Shown here: positions 6,851-14,086 of the stretch, one piece after another | How the letters are laid out: each line of letters starts with the position of its first letter | How positions within the stretch are numbered: the stretch's first letter is position 1 | DNA from: an uncultured Petrimonas sp. | Lineage (GTDB): Bacteria; Bacteroidota; Bacteroidia; Bacteroidales; Dysgonomonadaceae | DNA: 15,734 bases | Direction: 5' to 3' | Assembly (NCBI GenBank): GCA_934621705.1 | Contig: CAKTUP010000035.1 | Location: forward strand, 1-15,734 | Notes under the pieces: generated by a model | What the model was told of the DNA's origin: nothing | The model's database searches: none | What the model saw: only the letters and a program-made list of their open reading frames with translations | Position numbers and translations under genes: made by a program

Positions 6851-8212
6851 TTAAAAATCAAATCGGATGCCGGCATTCAAATCGAGAACGATTTTTTTGT
6901 CGGAATATATAGTTTTATAATCGTTTTTCGCGTTGAAATAATAAGAACCTCCAATTTTTCCGTACAAATTAAAACCTCCGTAAATGGGATAAAACGCTCC
7001 CACCCCGGCATTTACCGAAAGTTGCGGATTATTCTGGCTGATTTTCTTTACAGCCCATTCTTCGCCCACGCTACTTCCCGATTCGTTGGTAACCTGCGCC
7101 TGATATTGCCGCTTGCCGTACACATCTTTTTCAATCAGTCCTCCCAGCGAAGTAAATAATCCCAATTTGCCGATATTGACAATGTTGTAATTTAAATTGA
7201 GCGGAATGCCCAGGTAATGAAAATGTTGCGTTTCCTGATTCCGAAAATCTACGCTGGTATTTTTCACCTTCGAAAACAGGTAAGTATAAACCAATCCGGT
7301 TTCGACGGATAATCTATCGATAAGGGTTTTCGACACGGTAAACCCGAATGAAACCGGCTGGTCGTGCTCCAATTCAGACACATTGTCGGCCACGCTCCGG
7401 GTGTTCAGCATTCCGGCATTGCCGTATCCGGCAGACAAATTATTGCCCACGTTTCCGGAGTAAAAATCATTGTTTAGTTTTTCTCCGGAGTTTTCCACGC
7501 TGGCGCTACGCAACGTCATCGGGCTGTTTACCACGGTTTTCTGCGACGCCCTTAGCCCGCCTTTTGCATTCAGCGCCAGCATCAAAGGCTTGCTTTTGCT
7601 CTCCCCAACTGCTAAACCTCCAAAAACATCTGTTTTGCCCGCATTTTCAAATTCCCGAATAAGCCGGTCAATCTCTTCCTGACTGGGTTGAACTACTCTT
7701 TTTTCTTCGGGCTGCGTTTTTCGCTCTTCTGTTGCTACTACTTTCTTTTCTTCGGGTTGCTCCACAATCACAATCTTTTCGGGAGCTTGTTCTGCCACTT
7801 CGCTTATTACCGGCGATTCTCTTCTATCGGTTTGCCTGGCAACAAGAATTTCCTGTTTTTGGCGGGCCAGTTTGGGCTGACTGCTTTTCTTAGTTTCAAC
7901 TTTGGGGTCTGCTTTGGCTACCTGCACATCCTGCTTATCGGTACTTTTTATTTTATCTAAAGTAGTTTCTTCCGTGAGAATGGGAACGTTTTGTTCGATA
8001 GTTTGCGGCGATTTCAAGAAGAACAAACTACCCAGCAGTATGGCCGCAGTGGCGGCAGCAGAACCGATATACCAATTGCGGCGGACAATTTTTGCCCGGG
8101 CAGCGGCATTGAGCGATTGCTCCAGTTTTTCCCAGCCATCGCCGGGAACGGGAGCTTCAAAATCGCTGAAAGCCGATTTTAATTGGTTTTTGAATATATC
8201 TTTTTGGTTCAT
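6851..8212 (-). CDS. Membrane-anchored outer-membrane beta-barrel protein with anti-sigma-like N-terminus
   Basis: The 453-residue protein has three visible parts. Residues 1-46 form a cytoplasmic-looking segment (FKNQLKSAFSDFEAPVPGDGWEKLEQSL) ending in a basic KIVRRNW patch. Residues 47-66 are one hydrophobic helix (IGSAAATAAILLGSLFFL). Residues 67-285 are a Glu/Lys/Pro/Gln-rich, low-complexity linker. From about 287 the sequence alternates like amphipathic strands (SFGFTVSKTLIDRLSVETGLVY, IPLNLNYNIV, VNAGVGAFYPI, FNLYGKIGGSYYF) and ends LDLNAGIRFDF, with a terminal Phe as in outer-membrane beta-barrels. There is no cleavable signal peptide. It starts 7 nt after the sigma gene stop. I infer a regulator/sensor joined to the sigma factor, possibly spanning inner to outer membrane. 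Direct anti-sigma activity is not shown by the sequence. Confidence 0.8.
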   Translation of the reverse strand: MNQKDIFKNQLKSAFSDFEAPVPGDGWEKLEQSLNAAARAKIVRRNWYIGSAAATAAILLGSLFFLKSPQTIEQNVPILTEETTLDKIKSTDKQDVQVAKADPKVETKKSSQPKLARQKQEILVARQTDRRESPVISEVAEQAPEKIVIVEQPEEKKVVATEERKTQPEEKRVVQPSQEEIDRLIREFENAGKTDVFGGLAVGESKSKPLMLALNAKGGLRASQKTVVNSPMTLRSASVENSGEKLNNDFYSGNVGNNLSAGYGNAGMLNTRSVADNVSELEHDQPVSFGFTVSKTLIDRLSVETGLVYTYLFSKVKNTSVDFRNQETQHFHYLGIPLNLNYNIVNIGKLGLFTSLGGLIEKDVYGKRQYQAQVTNESGSSVGEEWAVKKISQNNPQLSVNAGVGAFYPIYGGFNLYGKIGGSYYFNAKNDYKTIYSDKKIVLDLNAGIRFDF

Positions 8213-8219
8213 AGAAAGT

Positions 8220-8777
8220 TTATAAATATTTCTTTTTCAATATTGATTGCACTTTATTTTGTAACAGCGTTTTTGCCCGAAAATATTGCGACCGCGACGC
8301 GTTTTCGGTAATTCCCAGCATAGTAGCGATTTCCTTGTGCGGAACATCTTCGAAAATCACCAGATTAAATACCGTTCTGTATCCTTCGGGCATCCCGTGT
8401 ATGATGTTCAAGAGTTCTTGCCGCGGAATATCGCCTATATCGAGAGAATCATCTTCGGGAGTATCCAGAAAATCGGTTTCATCTTTTCCGTAATCGTTCA
8501 AAAAATCAAACTTCTTTTTCTCCTGCCGATAATTTTCGAGAGCCAAATTCACAAAAATCTTGCGTAACCAACCTTCAAAAGAACCCTTGCCCGAATACGA
8601 GCCTATTTGCGTAAACACCTGCAGAAAACCGTCGTGCAACAAATCGCGCGCGGTTTCGTCATTCTGACAATATCGCAGGCAAACAGCCATCATTTTAGGA
8701 GCATACAACTCGTATAATGCCTTTTGGGCACTACGGTTCTGCTTCTTACATGCGGCTATCAACTGCGAATCATCCAT
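8220..8777 (-). CDS. ECF-type RNA polymerase sigma factor (sigma-70 family)
   Basis: The 185-residue protein has the two-domain ECF layout. Region 2 (about 20-86) contains LYELYAPKMMAVCLRYCQN, the polymerase-binding/-10 segment ARDLLHDGFLQVF, and FEGWLRKIFVNLALENYRQ. A variable acidic linker (about 98-116) precedes region 4 (about 118-175), with MPEGYRTVFNLVIFEDVPHKEIA and a helix-turn-helix ending ITENASRSQYFRAKTLL. It would direct polymerase to a small set of promoters, probably including its own. It is followed by the barrel/anchor protein 7 nt downstream and then a lipoprotein. No FecR-type anti-sigma gene is seen. I found no convincing housekeeping promoter upstream, which would fit autoregulation by its own, unknown, recognition sequence. 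Confidence 0.92.
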   Translation of the reverse strand: MDDSQLIAACKKQNRSAQKALYELYAPKMMAVCLRYCQNDETARDLLHDGFLQVFTQIGSYSGKGSFEGWLRKIFVNLALENYRQEKKKFDFLNDYGKDETDFLDTPEDDSLDIGDIPRQELLNIIHGMPEGYRTVFNLVIFEDVPHKEIATMLGITENASRSQYFRAKTLLQNKVQSILKKKYL

Positions 8778-9043
8778 GCTTATCGCTTACATTAATAAAG
8801 ATGGAAAAAACGAAAAAACGTTGCATCGTTTTGTTACTTTCTTTACTCAATTACGTTTTTTTAACTTTTATTTATTTTTTCGTGATTTTTATTCCTGCAG
8901 CAATTTGTGTGGAACGAACCCCGATTTTTTCAATAATAAATTATCTTACAAGTATAAAGAAACTAAAATGTAATTGTTTTCAATTGCAATGTAATTCTTT
9001 TTTCTCTATTTTTGTGCTTACAATCAATTTAGAACACAAATTT
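8778..9043. other. Divergent intergenic region between the sigma gene and sppA
   Basis: This AT-rich gap of 266 nt holds the sppA promoter near its right end. Open frames cross it on the plus strand, but their products are low-complexity Phe/Tyr/Leu-rich and match nothing. No RNA gene or long inverted repeat was seen. A promoter for the leftward sigma gene must lie here but could not be identified. Confidence 0.5.
8984..9014 (+). promoter_or_regulatory. sppA promoter (Bacteroidota -33/-7)
   Basis: TTG at 8984-8986, a 20-nt spacer, then TATTTTTG at 9007-9014, matching TTG-N19-21-TAnnTTTG with the same spacing as the rpsA promoter. The start site would be near 9021, leaving a leader of about 23 nt before the sppA ATG. 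Confidence 0.75.
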
Positions 9044-10819
9044 ATGAAAGATTTCTTTAAAATGATGTTGGCATCGGCATTGGGCTTCATCATCGCGAGT
9101 TTCATTTTCTCGTTTATATCAATGCTGATCATGTTTGCCATGATGGGATCGATGATGAGTTCGTTTGGCAAACAAGAATCATTTGTATTGGAAAATAACT
9201 CTGTTTTAAATCTGCGGCTCGAAGGCGCCATTCAGGAACGCATTGCCGAAAGCGACCCTTTTACCGAACTGATTGGCGGAATGCCTTCAGCTTTGGGTTT
9301 GAACGATATTGTGGGAGCTATCCGCAAAGCAAAAAACAACGATAAAATAAAGGGAATTTATTTAGATCCCCGCATTTTTGCAGCTTCCAATGCCACCTTG
9401 GCAGAAATACGCCAAGAACTGGAAGATTTTAAGGAAAGCGGAAAATTCATTGTCGCGTATGCCGATTCTTACACGCAAAGCGGATATTATCTGGCATCGG
9501 TTGCCGATAAAGTGGCCATAAATCCGCAGGGAATGCTCGATGTGCACGGAATGGCATCGATGCCGTTGTTTTACAAAGATGCGCTGCAAAAGTTGGGCGT
9601 TGAAATGCAGCTTTTTAAAGTGGGCACGTATAAATCTTTTGCCGAACCGTTCACTCAAACCGAAATGAGCGCCGCCAACAGAGAACAGGTAAGTTCTTTT
9701 ATCAACGATATCTGGGAATCGATGAAAACCGATATCGCTGCATCCAGAAATATGGAAACCACACAGGTAGATTCCATTGCCAACCAATTTCCGTTGCTCA
9801 AAAATACCGATTTTCTGCTGGCGCAAAATTTAGTCGATACCGTTCTTTACGAAAGTGAAATGAAAAATTACGTTCGCGAGTTGATCGAAATCGACGCCGA
9901 TGCTAAAATCCCGTCGGCAACGGTGGCAAATATGAAGTCGGTAAAAACGCAGGTTATAAAAAAATCGACCAACTCCATCGGTTTATTGTATGCCGTGGGC
10001 AACATCACGTCAGGTAGCGGAGCCAGTGGCATTCAGGATAAATATGTGGTAAACGAAATTGAAAAACTCCGGAAAGATAAGGACATTAAAGCGGTGGTTT
10101 TCCGCATAAATTCGGGCGGCGGAAGCGCCTACGCTTCGGAACAAATTTGGAAAGCCATTTCCGACCTGAAAGAAGAAAAACCGGTGGTGGTTTCCATGGG
10201 CGATGTGGCAGCATCGGGCGGATATTACATTGCCTGCAACGCTGATAAGATTGTGGCTCAGCCAACTACCATTACCGGTTCTATCGGCATTTTCGGTATG
10301 ATACCCAATTTTAGCGGTACGCTCGATAAACTCGGCATTGATACCGATGTGGTGAAAACCAACGAATTCTCCGATTTCGGAAATGTTTCGCGGGCTTTTA
10401 ATGCACAGGAAGCCGCCATGATGCAAGCATACGTGAACAGCGGTTACGATTTATTCCTTACCCGATGCGCCGACGGCCGCGGAATGCCCAAAGACAGCCT
10501 GGCAAAATATGCCGAAGGCCGGGTTTGGACCGGAAATCAAGCCAAGGAAATCGGACTGGTGGATGAATTGGGCGGAGTTGACGAAGCCATCCGCATAGCC
10601 GCAGAACTGGCAAATTTGGGAGAAAGCTACGCCGTTTTCGAATATCCGAGAATGAAATCGCCGTTCGAAGAAATTTTCAATAAAAACAAGGAAGAACTCG
10701 CTGCCAAAACGCTGAAAAGCTATCTGGGCGAAAGCTACGATATGTTTATGCTCCTGAAAAACATCAAAGACCAAGATTATATTCAGGCGCGCATTCCTTA
10801 TGATTTGAATATAAAATAG
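9044..10819 (+). CDS. sppA: Signal peptide peptidase SppA, 67K type (protease IV)
   Basis: SppA is a membrane-bound serine/lysine protease that degrades signal peptides left in the inner membrane. The 591-residue product has an N-terminal membrane anchor (about 12-36) and the tandem two-domain layout of the long (E. coli-like) form. The general-base lysine is Lys197 in VGTYKSFAEPFT, in the N-terminal domain. The nucleophile is Ser391 in GDVAASGGYYIA, in the C-terminal domain. FRINSGGGSA (353-362) and TGSIGIFG (411-418) also match. The open frame extends upstream to 8717, but the promoter at 8984-9014 and the family start point put the ATG at 9044. The stop codon TAG forms part of the first heptamer of array C. 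Confidence 0.95.
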   Translation: MKDFFKMMLASALGFIIASFIFSFISMLIMFAMMGSMMSSFGKQESFVLENNSVLNLRLEGAIQERIAESDPFTELIGGMPSALGLNDIVGAIRKAKNNDKIKGIYLDPRIFAASNATLAEIRQELEDFKESGKFIVAYADSYTQSGYYLASVADKVAINPQGMLDVHGMASMPLFYKDALQKLGVEMQLFKVGTYKSFAEPFTQTEMSAANREQVSSFINDIWESMKTDIAASRNMETTQVDSIANQFPLLKNTDFLLAQNLVDTVLYESEMKNYVRELIEIDADAKIPSATVANMKSVKTQVIKKSTNSIGLLYAVGNITSGSGASGIQDKYVVNEIEKLRKDKDIKAVVFRINSGGGSAYASEQIWKAISDLKEEKPVVVSMGDVAASGGYYIACNADKIVAQPTTITGSIGIFGMIPNFSGTLDKLGIDTDVVKTNEFSDFGNVSRAFNAQEAAMMQAYVNSGYDLFLTRCADGRGMPKDSLAKYAEGRVWTGNQAKEIGLVDELGGVDEAIRIAAELANLGESYAVFEYPRMKSPFEEIFNKNKEELAAKTLKSYLGESYDMFMLLKNIKDQDYIQARIPYDLNIK

Positions 10820-10848
10820 CTGTTAGCTGTTGGCTGTTAGCTATTAGC
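10818..10848 (+). repeat. Heptamer array C (AGCTGTT units) overlapping the sppA stop
   Basis: This is the cleanest array: AGCTGTT, AGCTGTT, GGCTGTT, AGCTATT, AGC with no spacer, beginning at the second base of the sppA TAG. Because 7 is not a multiple of 3, repeated TAG words fall in different reading frames. Confidence 0.85.
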
Positions 10849-10934
10849 AATATGTACAGAAAGATTGAATGGTAAATTGCAAACGAAAAATAGATAAAAC
10901 TCATTGTTTCAAAACGTTTCATCACACTAACGCC

Positions 10935-10967
10935 AAGCCAATAGCCAACAGCTAAAAGCTAAAAGCC
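10935..10967 (-). repeat. Heptamer array D, inverted copy immediately upstream of lpxK
   Basis: On the plus strand: AAGCC, AATAGCC, AACAGCT, AAAAGCT, AAAAGCC, which is the reverse complement of the RGCYRTT family. It ends 5 nt before the lpxK ATG. Positions 10937-10955 are complementary to 10823-10841 of array C in 17 of 19 positions, leaving a 95-nt loop between them. Confidence 0.8.
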
Positions 10968-10972
10968 GTTCT

Positions 10973-12091
10973 ATGGATTCGCCTATTCCCGACATACGCC
11001 GTTCGTTACTGCCGCTATCGTGGTTGTACGGGTTTGGTGTGGCTTTCCGAAACAAATTGTTTGATGCAAAAATCCTGAAACAACACAAGTTTGACATTCC
11101 GATTATTTGCGTTGGGAATATCACGGTGGGCGGAACGGGAAAAACGCCGCACATAGAATATCTTATCAGTCTGTTATCGTCGCGATACAAAGTGGCGGTG
11201 TTGAGTCGCGGCTACAAGCGGAAAAGCAAAGGTTTCAGGATTGTGGATGTGGATTCCAAACCTAAGGATGTGGGCGACGAACCGCTTCAGATAAAACAAA
11301 AGTTTCCCGATACGCTTGTGGTGGTGGATAAAAACCGGAAAAACGCCATCGAAAAAATCCAGTCTATCGACATAGAAGAACGCCCCGGAGTAATTCTGAT
11401 GGACGACGGTTTTCAACATAGATATGTTACGCCATCACTATCTATCTTGCTGGTGGACAGCAATCGTCCGGTTTACGAAGACAAACTGCTTCCGGCGGGA
11501 TACCTTCGCGAACCGTTAAAAGGAAAAGACCGCGCCAACATCGTTATCGTAACCAAATGCAGCCGCGATATGCAGCCCATCGATTTTCGCATTTACGAAA
11601 ACGGATTGGATATGTTTCCTTATCAGGATTTGTATTTCACCACATTCGATTACGGAAATATCACGCCCGTGTTTCCGGAAATTCAACCCGAAATTCTGGA
11701 ATCGGACGACTTGCGCAAAAAACACGTTTTTTTGGTTACGGGCATCGCATCGCCACAACCGCTTACAGAAAAACTTGAACTGAAAACCTACAATTTATAT
11801 CCCAGGTTCTTCCCCGACCACCATTATTTTAAGGAAGAAGAGATAGAGCAAATCGACGTGGAAATGAACGCCCTGGATGTGGACGATGACGACAAAATTA
11901 TCGTAACCACCGAAAAAGATGCCGTGCGTTTTCGCGCATTGCCGTTTCTGAAAGAAGAATTCAAGAAAAAACTGTACTACATTCCCATCGAAGTAGTATT
12001 TTTAGAAAAAGACGAAAAAGAATCATTTAATAAAAAAATCAACAAGCATGTTAGAAGCTATCAAACAAACAGCCGATTATCTAAAAAATAG
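10973..12091 (+). CDS. lpxK: Tetraacyldisaccharide 4'-kinase LpxK (lipid A synthesis)
   Basis: LpxK phosphorylates the 4'-position of the tetraacyldisaccharide 1-phosphate lipid A precursor at the inner membrane. The 372-residue product carries the family P-loop GNITVGGTGKTP at 48-59, LSRGYKRKSKG (77-87), the GDEP motif (101-104), DDGFQHR (144-150, catalytic Asp/His region), and LLPAGYLREPL (172-182). A hydrophobic N-terminal segment (LLPLSWLYGFGVAFRN) fits the membrane-associated helix of the family. Length is somewhat above the E. coli enzyme (about 330). The start is the first ATG after array D, and no Shine-Dalgarno is visible. Its last 44 nt overlap the start of the phosphorylase gene in another frame, suggesting co-transcription and possibly translational coupling. 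Confidence 0.95.
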   Translation: MDSPIPDIRRSLLPLSWLYGFGVAFRNKLFDAKILKQHKFDIPIICVGNITVGGTGKTPHIEYLISLLSSRYKVAVLSRGYKRKSKGFRIVDVDSKPKDVGDEPLQIKQKFPDTLVVVDKNRKNAIEKIQSIDIEERPGVILMDDGFQHRYVTPSLSILLVDSNRPVYEDKLLPAGYLREPLKGKDRANIVIVTKCSRDMQPIDFRIYENGLDMFPYQDLYFTTFDYGNITPVFPEIQPEILESDDLRKKHVFLVTGIASPQPLTEKLELKTYNLYPRFFPDHHYFKEEEIEQIDVEMNALDVDDDDKIIVTTEKDAVRFRALPFLKEEFKKKLYYIPIEVVFLEKDEKESFNKKINKHVRSYQTNSRLSKK

Positions 12092-12863
12092 AATCGGCGA
12101 TGTACCCAACACCGCTATTATTTTAGGAACCGGACTGGGCGAATTGGCCCGCGAAATCAACGACAAAACCGAAATTTCATACACCGAAATCCCTAATTTT
12201 CCCGTTTCAACCGTAGAAGGACACAGCGGAAAACTCATCATCGGAACGCTCGGCAGCAAAAGAGTGCTCGCCATGCAGGGACGATTCCACTACTACGAGG
12301 GTTACAACATGAAACAGGTAACTTTCCCTGTTCGCGTTTTCAAGGCGCTGGGCATTGAGTATCTTTTCGTATCGAACGCCGCCGGCGGAATGAATTCGAG
12401 TTTCGATGTGGGCGACATTATGCTCATCGAAGACCACATAAACCTGTTTCCCGAACATCCGCTGCACGGAAAAAATCACGAAGAACTGGGAACCCGCTTC
12501 CCCGATATGAGCGAAGCCTACAACAAAGAGCTCCGGTTGATGGCGATGGAAATCGCGAAAGAGAAAAACATCAAGTTGCAACACGGCGTTTACGTGGGAC
12601 TTTCAGGCCCAACGTTCGAAACTCCCGCTGAATACAACTGGTTGCGCATTATCGGCGGCGATGCCGTGGGCATGAGCACCGTTCCCGAAGTTATCGTTGC
12701 CAACCACGCCAAGATGAAAGTGCTCGCGTTTTCCATCATTACCGACCTTGGCGTGATTGGAAAAATCGTGGAAGTTTCGCACGAAGAAGTTCAGGAAGCC
12801 GCAAAAATTGCTCAGCCCAAAATGGCGGAAATTATGCGGGCGATAGTGGAAAAAATTAAGTAA
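12048..12863 (+). CDS. Purine nucleoside phosphorylase, class I (PNP/MTAP family)
   Basis: The enzyme cleaves purine nucleosides with phosphate to free base and ribose 1-phosphate, in purine salvage. The 271-residue length fits the trimeric class I family. Visible motifs are ILGTGLGEL (25-33, phosphate loop), VEGHSGKL (56-63, including His59), MQGRFHYYEGY (76-86), VSNAAGG (108-114), GPTFETPAEY (187-196, with Glu191 matching human Glu201), VGMSTVPEV (207-215) and SIITDLG (229-235). The residue matching human Asn243, which contacts the purine 6-position, is Asp233, as in MTAP-type enzymes, so the 6-oxo/6-amino preference is uncertain. The gene starts inside lpxK (44-nt overlap) and precedes thiL by 104 nt. 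Confidence 0.93.
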   Translation: MLEAIKQTADYLKNRIGDVPNTAIILGTGLGELAREINDKTEISYTEIPNFPVSTVEGHSGKLIIGTLGSKRVLAMQGRFHYYEGYNMKQVTFPVRVFKALGIEYLFVSNAAGGMNSSFDVGDIMLIEDHINLFPEHPLHGKNHEELGTRFPDMSEAYNKELRLMAMEIAKEKNIKLQHGVYVGLSGPTFETPAEYNWLRIIGGDAVGMSTVPEVIVANHAKMKVLAFSIITDLGVIGKIVEVSHEEVQEAAKIAQPKMAEIMRAIVEKIK

Positions 12864-12884
12864 ACAAGTTGGCAGTAAATTAGT

Positions 12885-12914
12885 AAACGGGCAGAGATAC
12901 CTCTTTGCCTGTTT
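12885..12914 (+). terminator. Possible weak intrinsic terminator after the phosphorylase gene
   Basis: AAACGGGCAGAG (12885-12896) pairs with CTCTTTGCCTGTTT (12901-12914), with one G-T pair, a 2-nt bulge and a 4-nt loop (ATAC). Only a short GTTTGTT tail follows, so termination may be partial. It could also be a processing or stabilising hairpin. Confidence 0.45.
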
Positions 12915-12926
12915 GTTCATTCATAA

Positions 12927-12961
12927 CATAGCTAATAGCCAACAGCTAAAAGCCAATAGCT
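12927..12961 (-). repeat. Heptamer array E, inverted copy immediately upstream of thiL
   Basis: Plus-strand words: CATAGCT, AATAGCC, AACAGCT, AAAAGCC, AATAGCT, five perfect 7-bp steps. It has the same orientation as array D and ends 6 nt before the thiL ATG, as array D ends 5 nt before lpxK. Confidence 0.85.
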
Positions 12962-12967
12962 GAAAAT

Positions 12968-13987
12968 ATGCGCACAGAAATAAGCACTCTCGGTGAGTTT
13001 GGGTTGATTGACCACCTTACCAAAAACATAAAACTCACACAACCAACCACTAAGAAAGGCGTGGGAGACGATGCCGCGGTTATCGATAATTCGGGAAAAC
13101 AAACGCTCGTAACCACCGATTTATTGCTGGAAGGCATTCATTTCGATTTAACGTACGTTCCGCTGAAACACTTGGGATACAAATCGGCAGTTGTGAACTT
13201 TTCCGATATTTACGCCATGAACGGAAAGCCGCAGCAGATAACGGTTTCGTTGGGAATTTCGAAACGTTTTTCGGTAGAAGAGTTGGAAGAGTTTTATGCC
13301 GGGATCCAACTCGCTTGCGAGATTTACGGCGTTGATCTGGTGGGTGGCGACACAACATCTTCTCTGACAGGATTTTCAATTTCGATAACGTGTATTGGAA
13401 TTGCCGATGAAGAAAAAATCGTTTACCGCAGCGGCGCAAAAGATACCGATCTCATTTTTGTTTCGGGAGATTTGGGAGCGGCTTATATGGGTTTGCAATT
13501 GCTGGAACGCGAAAAAGCGGTTTTTGGTGGAAAAACGGATTTTCAACCCGATTTTTCGGGGAAAGAATACATTCTCGAGCGTCAGCTCAAGCCGGAAGCT
13601 CGAAAAGATATCGTTCAGTTCTTGGCGGAACACGATATTTTACCGACTGCGATGATTGATGTGTCGGATGGGTTGTCGTCTGATATTATCCACATCTGCA
13701 AGCAAAGCAACACGGGTTGCCGTATTTTCGAAGAACGGTTGCCGATTGATTATCAAACCGCCGTAATGGCCGAAACGTTCAATATGAATGTTACTACCGT
13801 AGCGCTCAACGGCGGCGAAGATTACGAATTACTTTTTACCGTACCCATATCGCTTCACGAAAAGGCATCCGCTTTGCCCGGCATACATCTCGTTGGCCAT
13901 ATCACCAAACCCGAAGACGGTTACTATTTGGTTACCCGTGACGGGCAGGAAATGGAATTGAAAGCACAGGGTTGGAATCCGATTTAG
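12968..13987 (+). CDS. thiL: Thiamine-monophosphate kinase ThiL
   Basis: ThiL phosphorylates thiamine monophosphate with ATP to give thiamine diphosphate, the active cofactor, in the cytoplasm. The 339-residue product has the full PurM/ThiL fold: LGEFGLIDHL at the N-terminus, VGDDAAVI (32-39, ATP/Mg site), TTDLLLEGIHF (49-59), VNFSDIYAMNGKPQQITVSL (76-95), LVGGDTTSS (124-132), and in the C-terminal half MIDVSDGLSSDIIHI and LNGGEDYELLF. Length is close to the usual 320-340. The start is the ATG just downstream of array E. A strong terminator follows, so it is the last gene of this plus-strand group. Neighbours are not thiamine genes, so the linkage is probably positional rather than functional. 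Confidence 0.96.
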   Translation: MRTEISTLGEFGLIDHLTKNIKLTQPTTKKGVGDDAAVIDNSGKQTLVTTDLLLEGIHFDLTYVPLKHLGYKSAVVNFSDIYAMNGKPQQITVSLGISKRFSVEELEEFYAGIQLACEIYGVDLVGGDTTSSLTGFSISITCIGIADEEKIVYRSGAKDTDLIFVSGDLGAAYMGLQLLEREKAVFGGKTDFQPDFSGKEYILERQLKPEARKDIVQFLAEHDILPTAMIDVSDGLSSDIIHICKQSNTGCRIFEERLPIDYQTAVMAETFNMNVTTVALNGGEDYELLFTVPISLHEKASALPGIHLVGHITKPEDGYYLVTRDGQEMELKAQGWNPI

Positions 13988-13994
13988 TAAAGTG

Positions 13995-14038
13995 TCCGTT
14001 GGTTTGAAACCAACGGATATTTATTTCTTATTTTTTTT
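13995..14038 (+). terminator. Strong intrinsic terminator after thiL
   Basis: TCCGTTGGTT (13995-14004) and AACCAACGGA (14008-14017) form a perfect 10-bp stem with a 3-nt loop, followed by a T-rich tail with eight T residues at 14031-14038. It lies 7 nt after the thiL stop. Confidence 0.9.
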
Positions 14039-14086
14039 ATAAATTAAATAGCCTCATATCATTTTTTTTGTTAAAATATTATTAAC

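Noticed and set aside
8778..8830. Minus-strand -7-like CATCTTTA upstream of the sigma gene
   Set aside because: It has two mismatches to TAnnTTTG and no TTG at the right distance, so it is too weak to call. An ECF-specific promoter is equally possible.
8776..8973. 65-codon open frame between the sigma gene and sppA
   Set aside because: The product is low-complexity (many Phe, Tyr, Asn) and lies in AT-rich DNA with no promoter of its own. Treated as non-coding.
8717..9043. N-terminal extension of SppA from an upstream ATG, overlapping the sigma gene
   Set aside because: The extra 109 residues are low-complexity and unlike SppA, overlap the divergent sigma gene, and would need transcription upstream of the consensus promoter at 8984-9014. 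The ATG at 9044 starts the normal membrane anchor.
9036..9043. Minus-strand TAAATTTG just before the sppA ATG
   Set aside because: It matches the -7 word, but no TTG lies 19-21 nt upstream on that strand. In AT-rich DNA a lone match is expected by chance.
10818..10967. CRISPR-like array between sppA and lpxK
   Set aside because: Units are 7 bp, directly adjacent and degenerate, with no spacers of uniform length and no cas genes. This is a short tandem repeat, not CRISPR.
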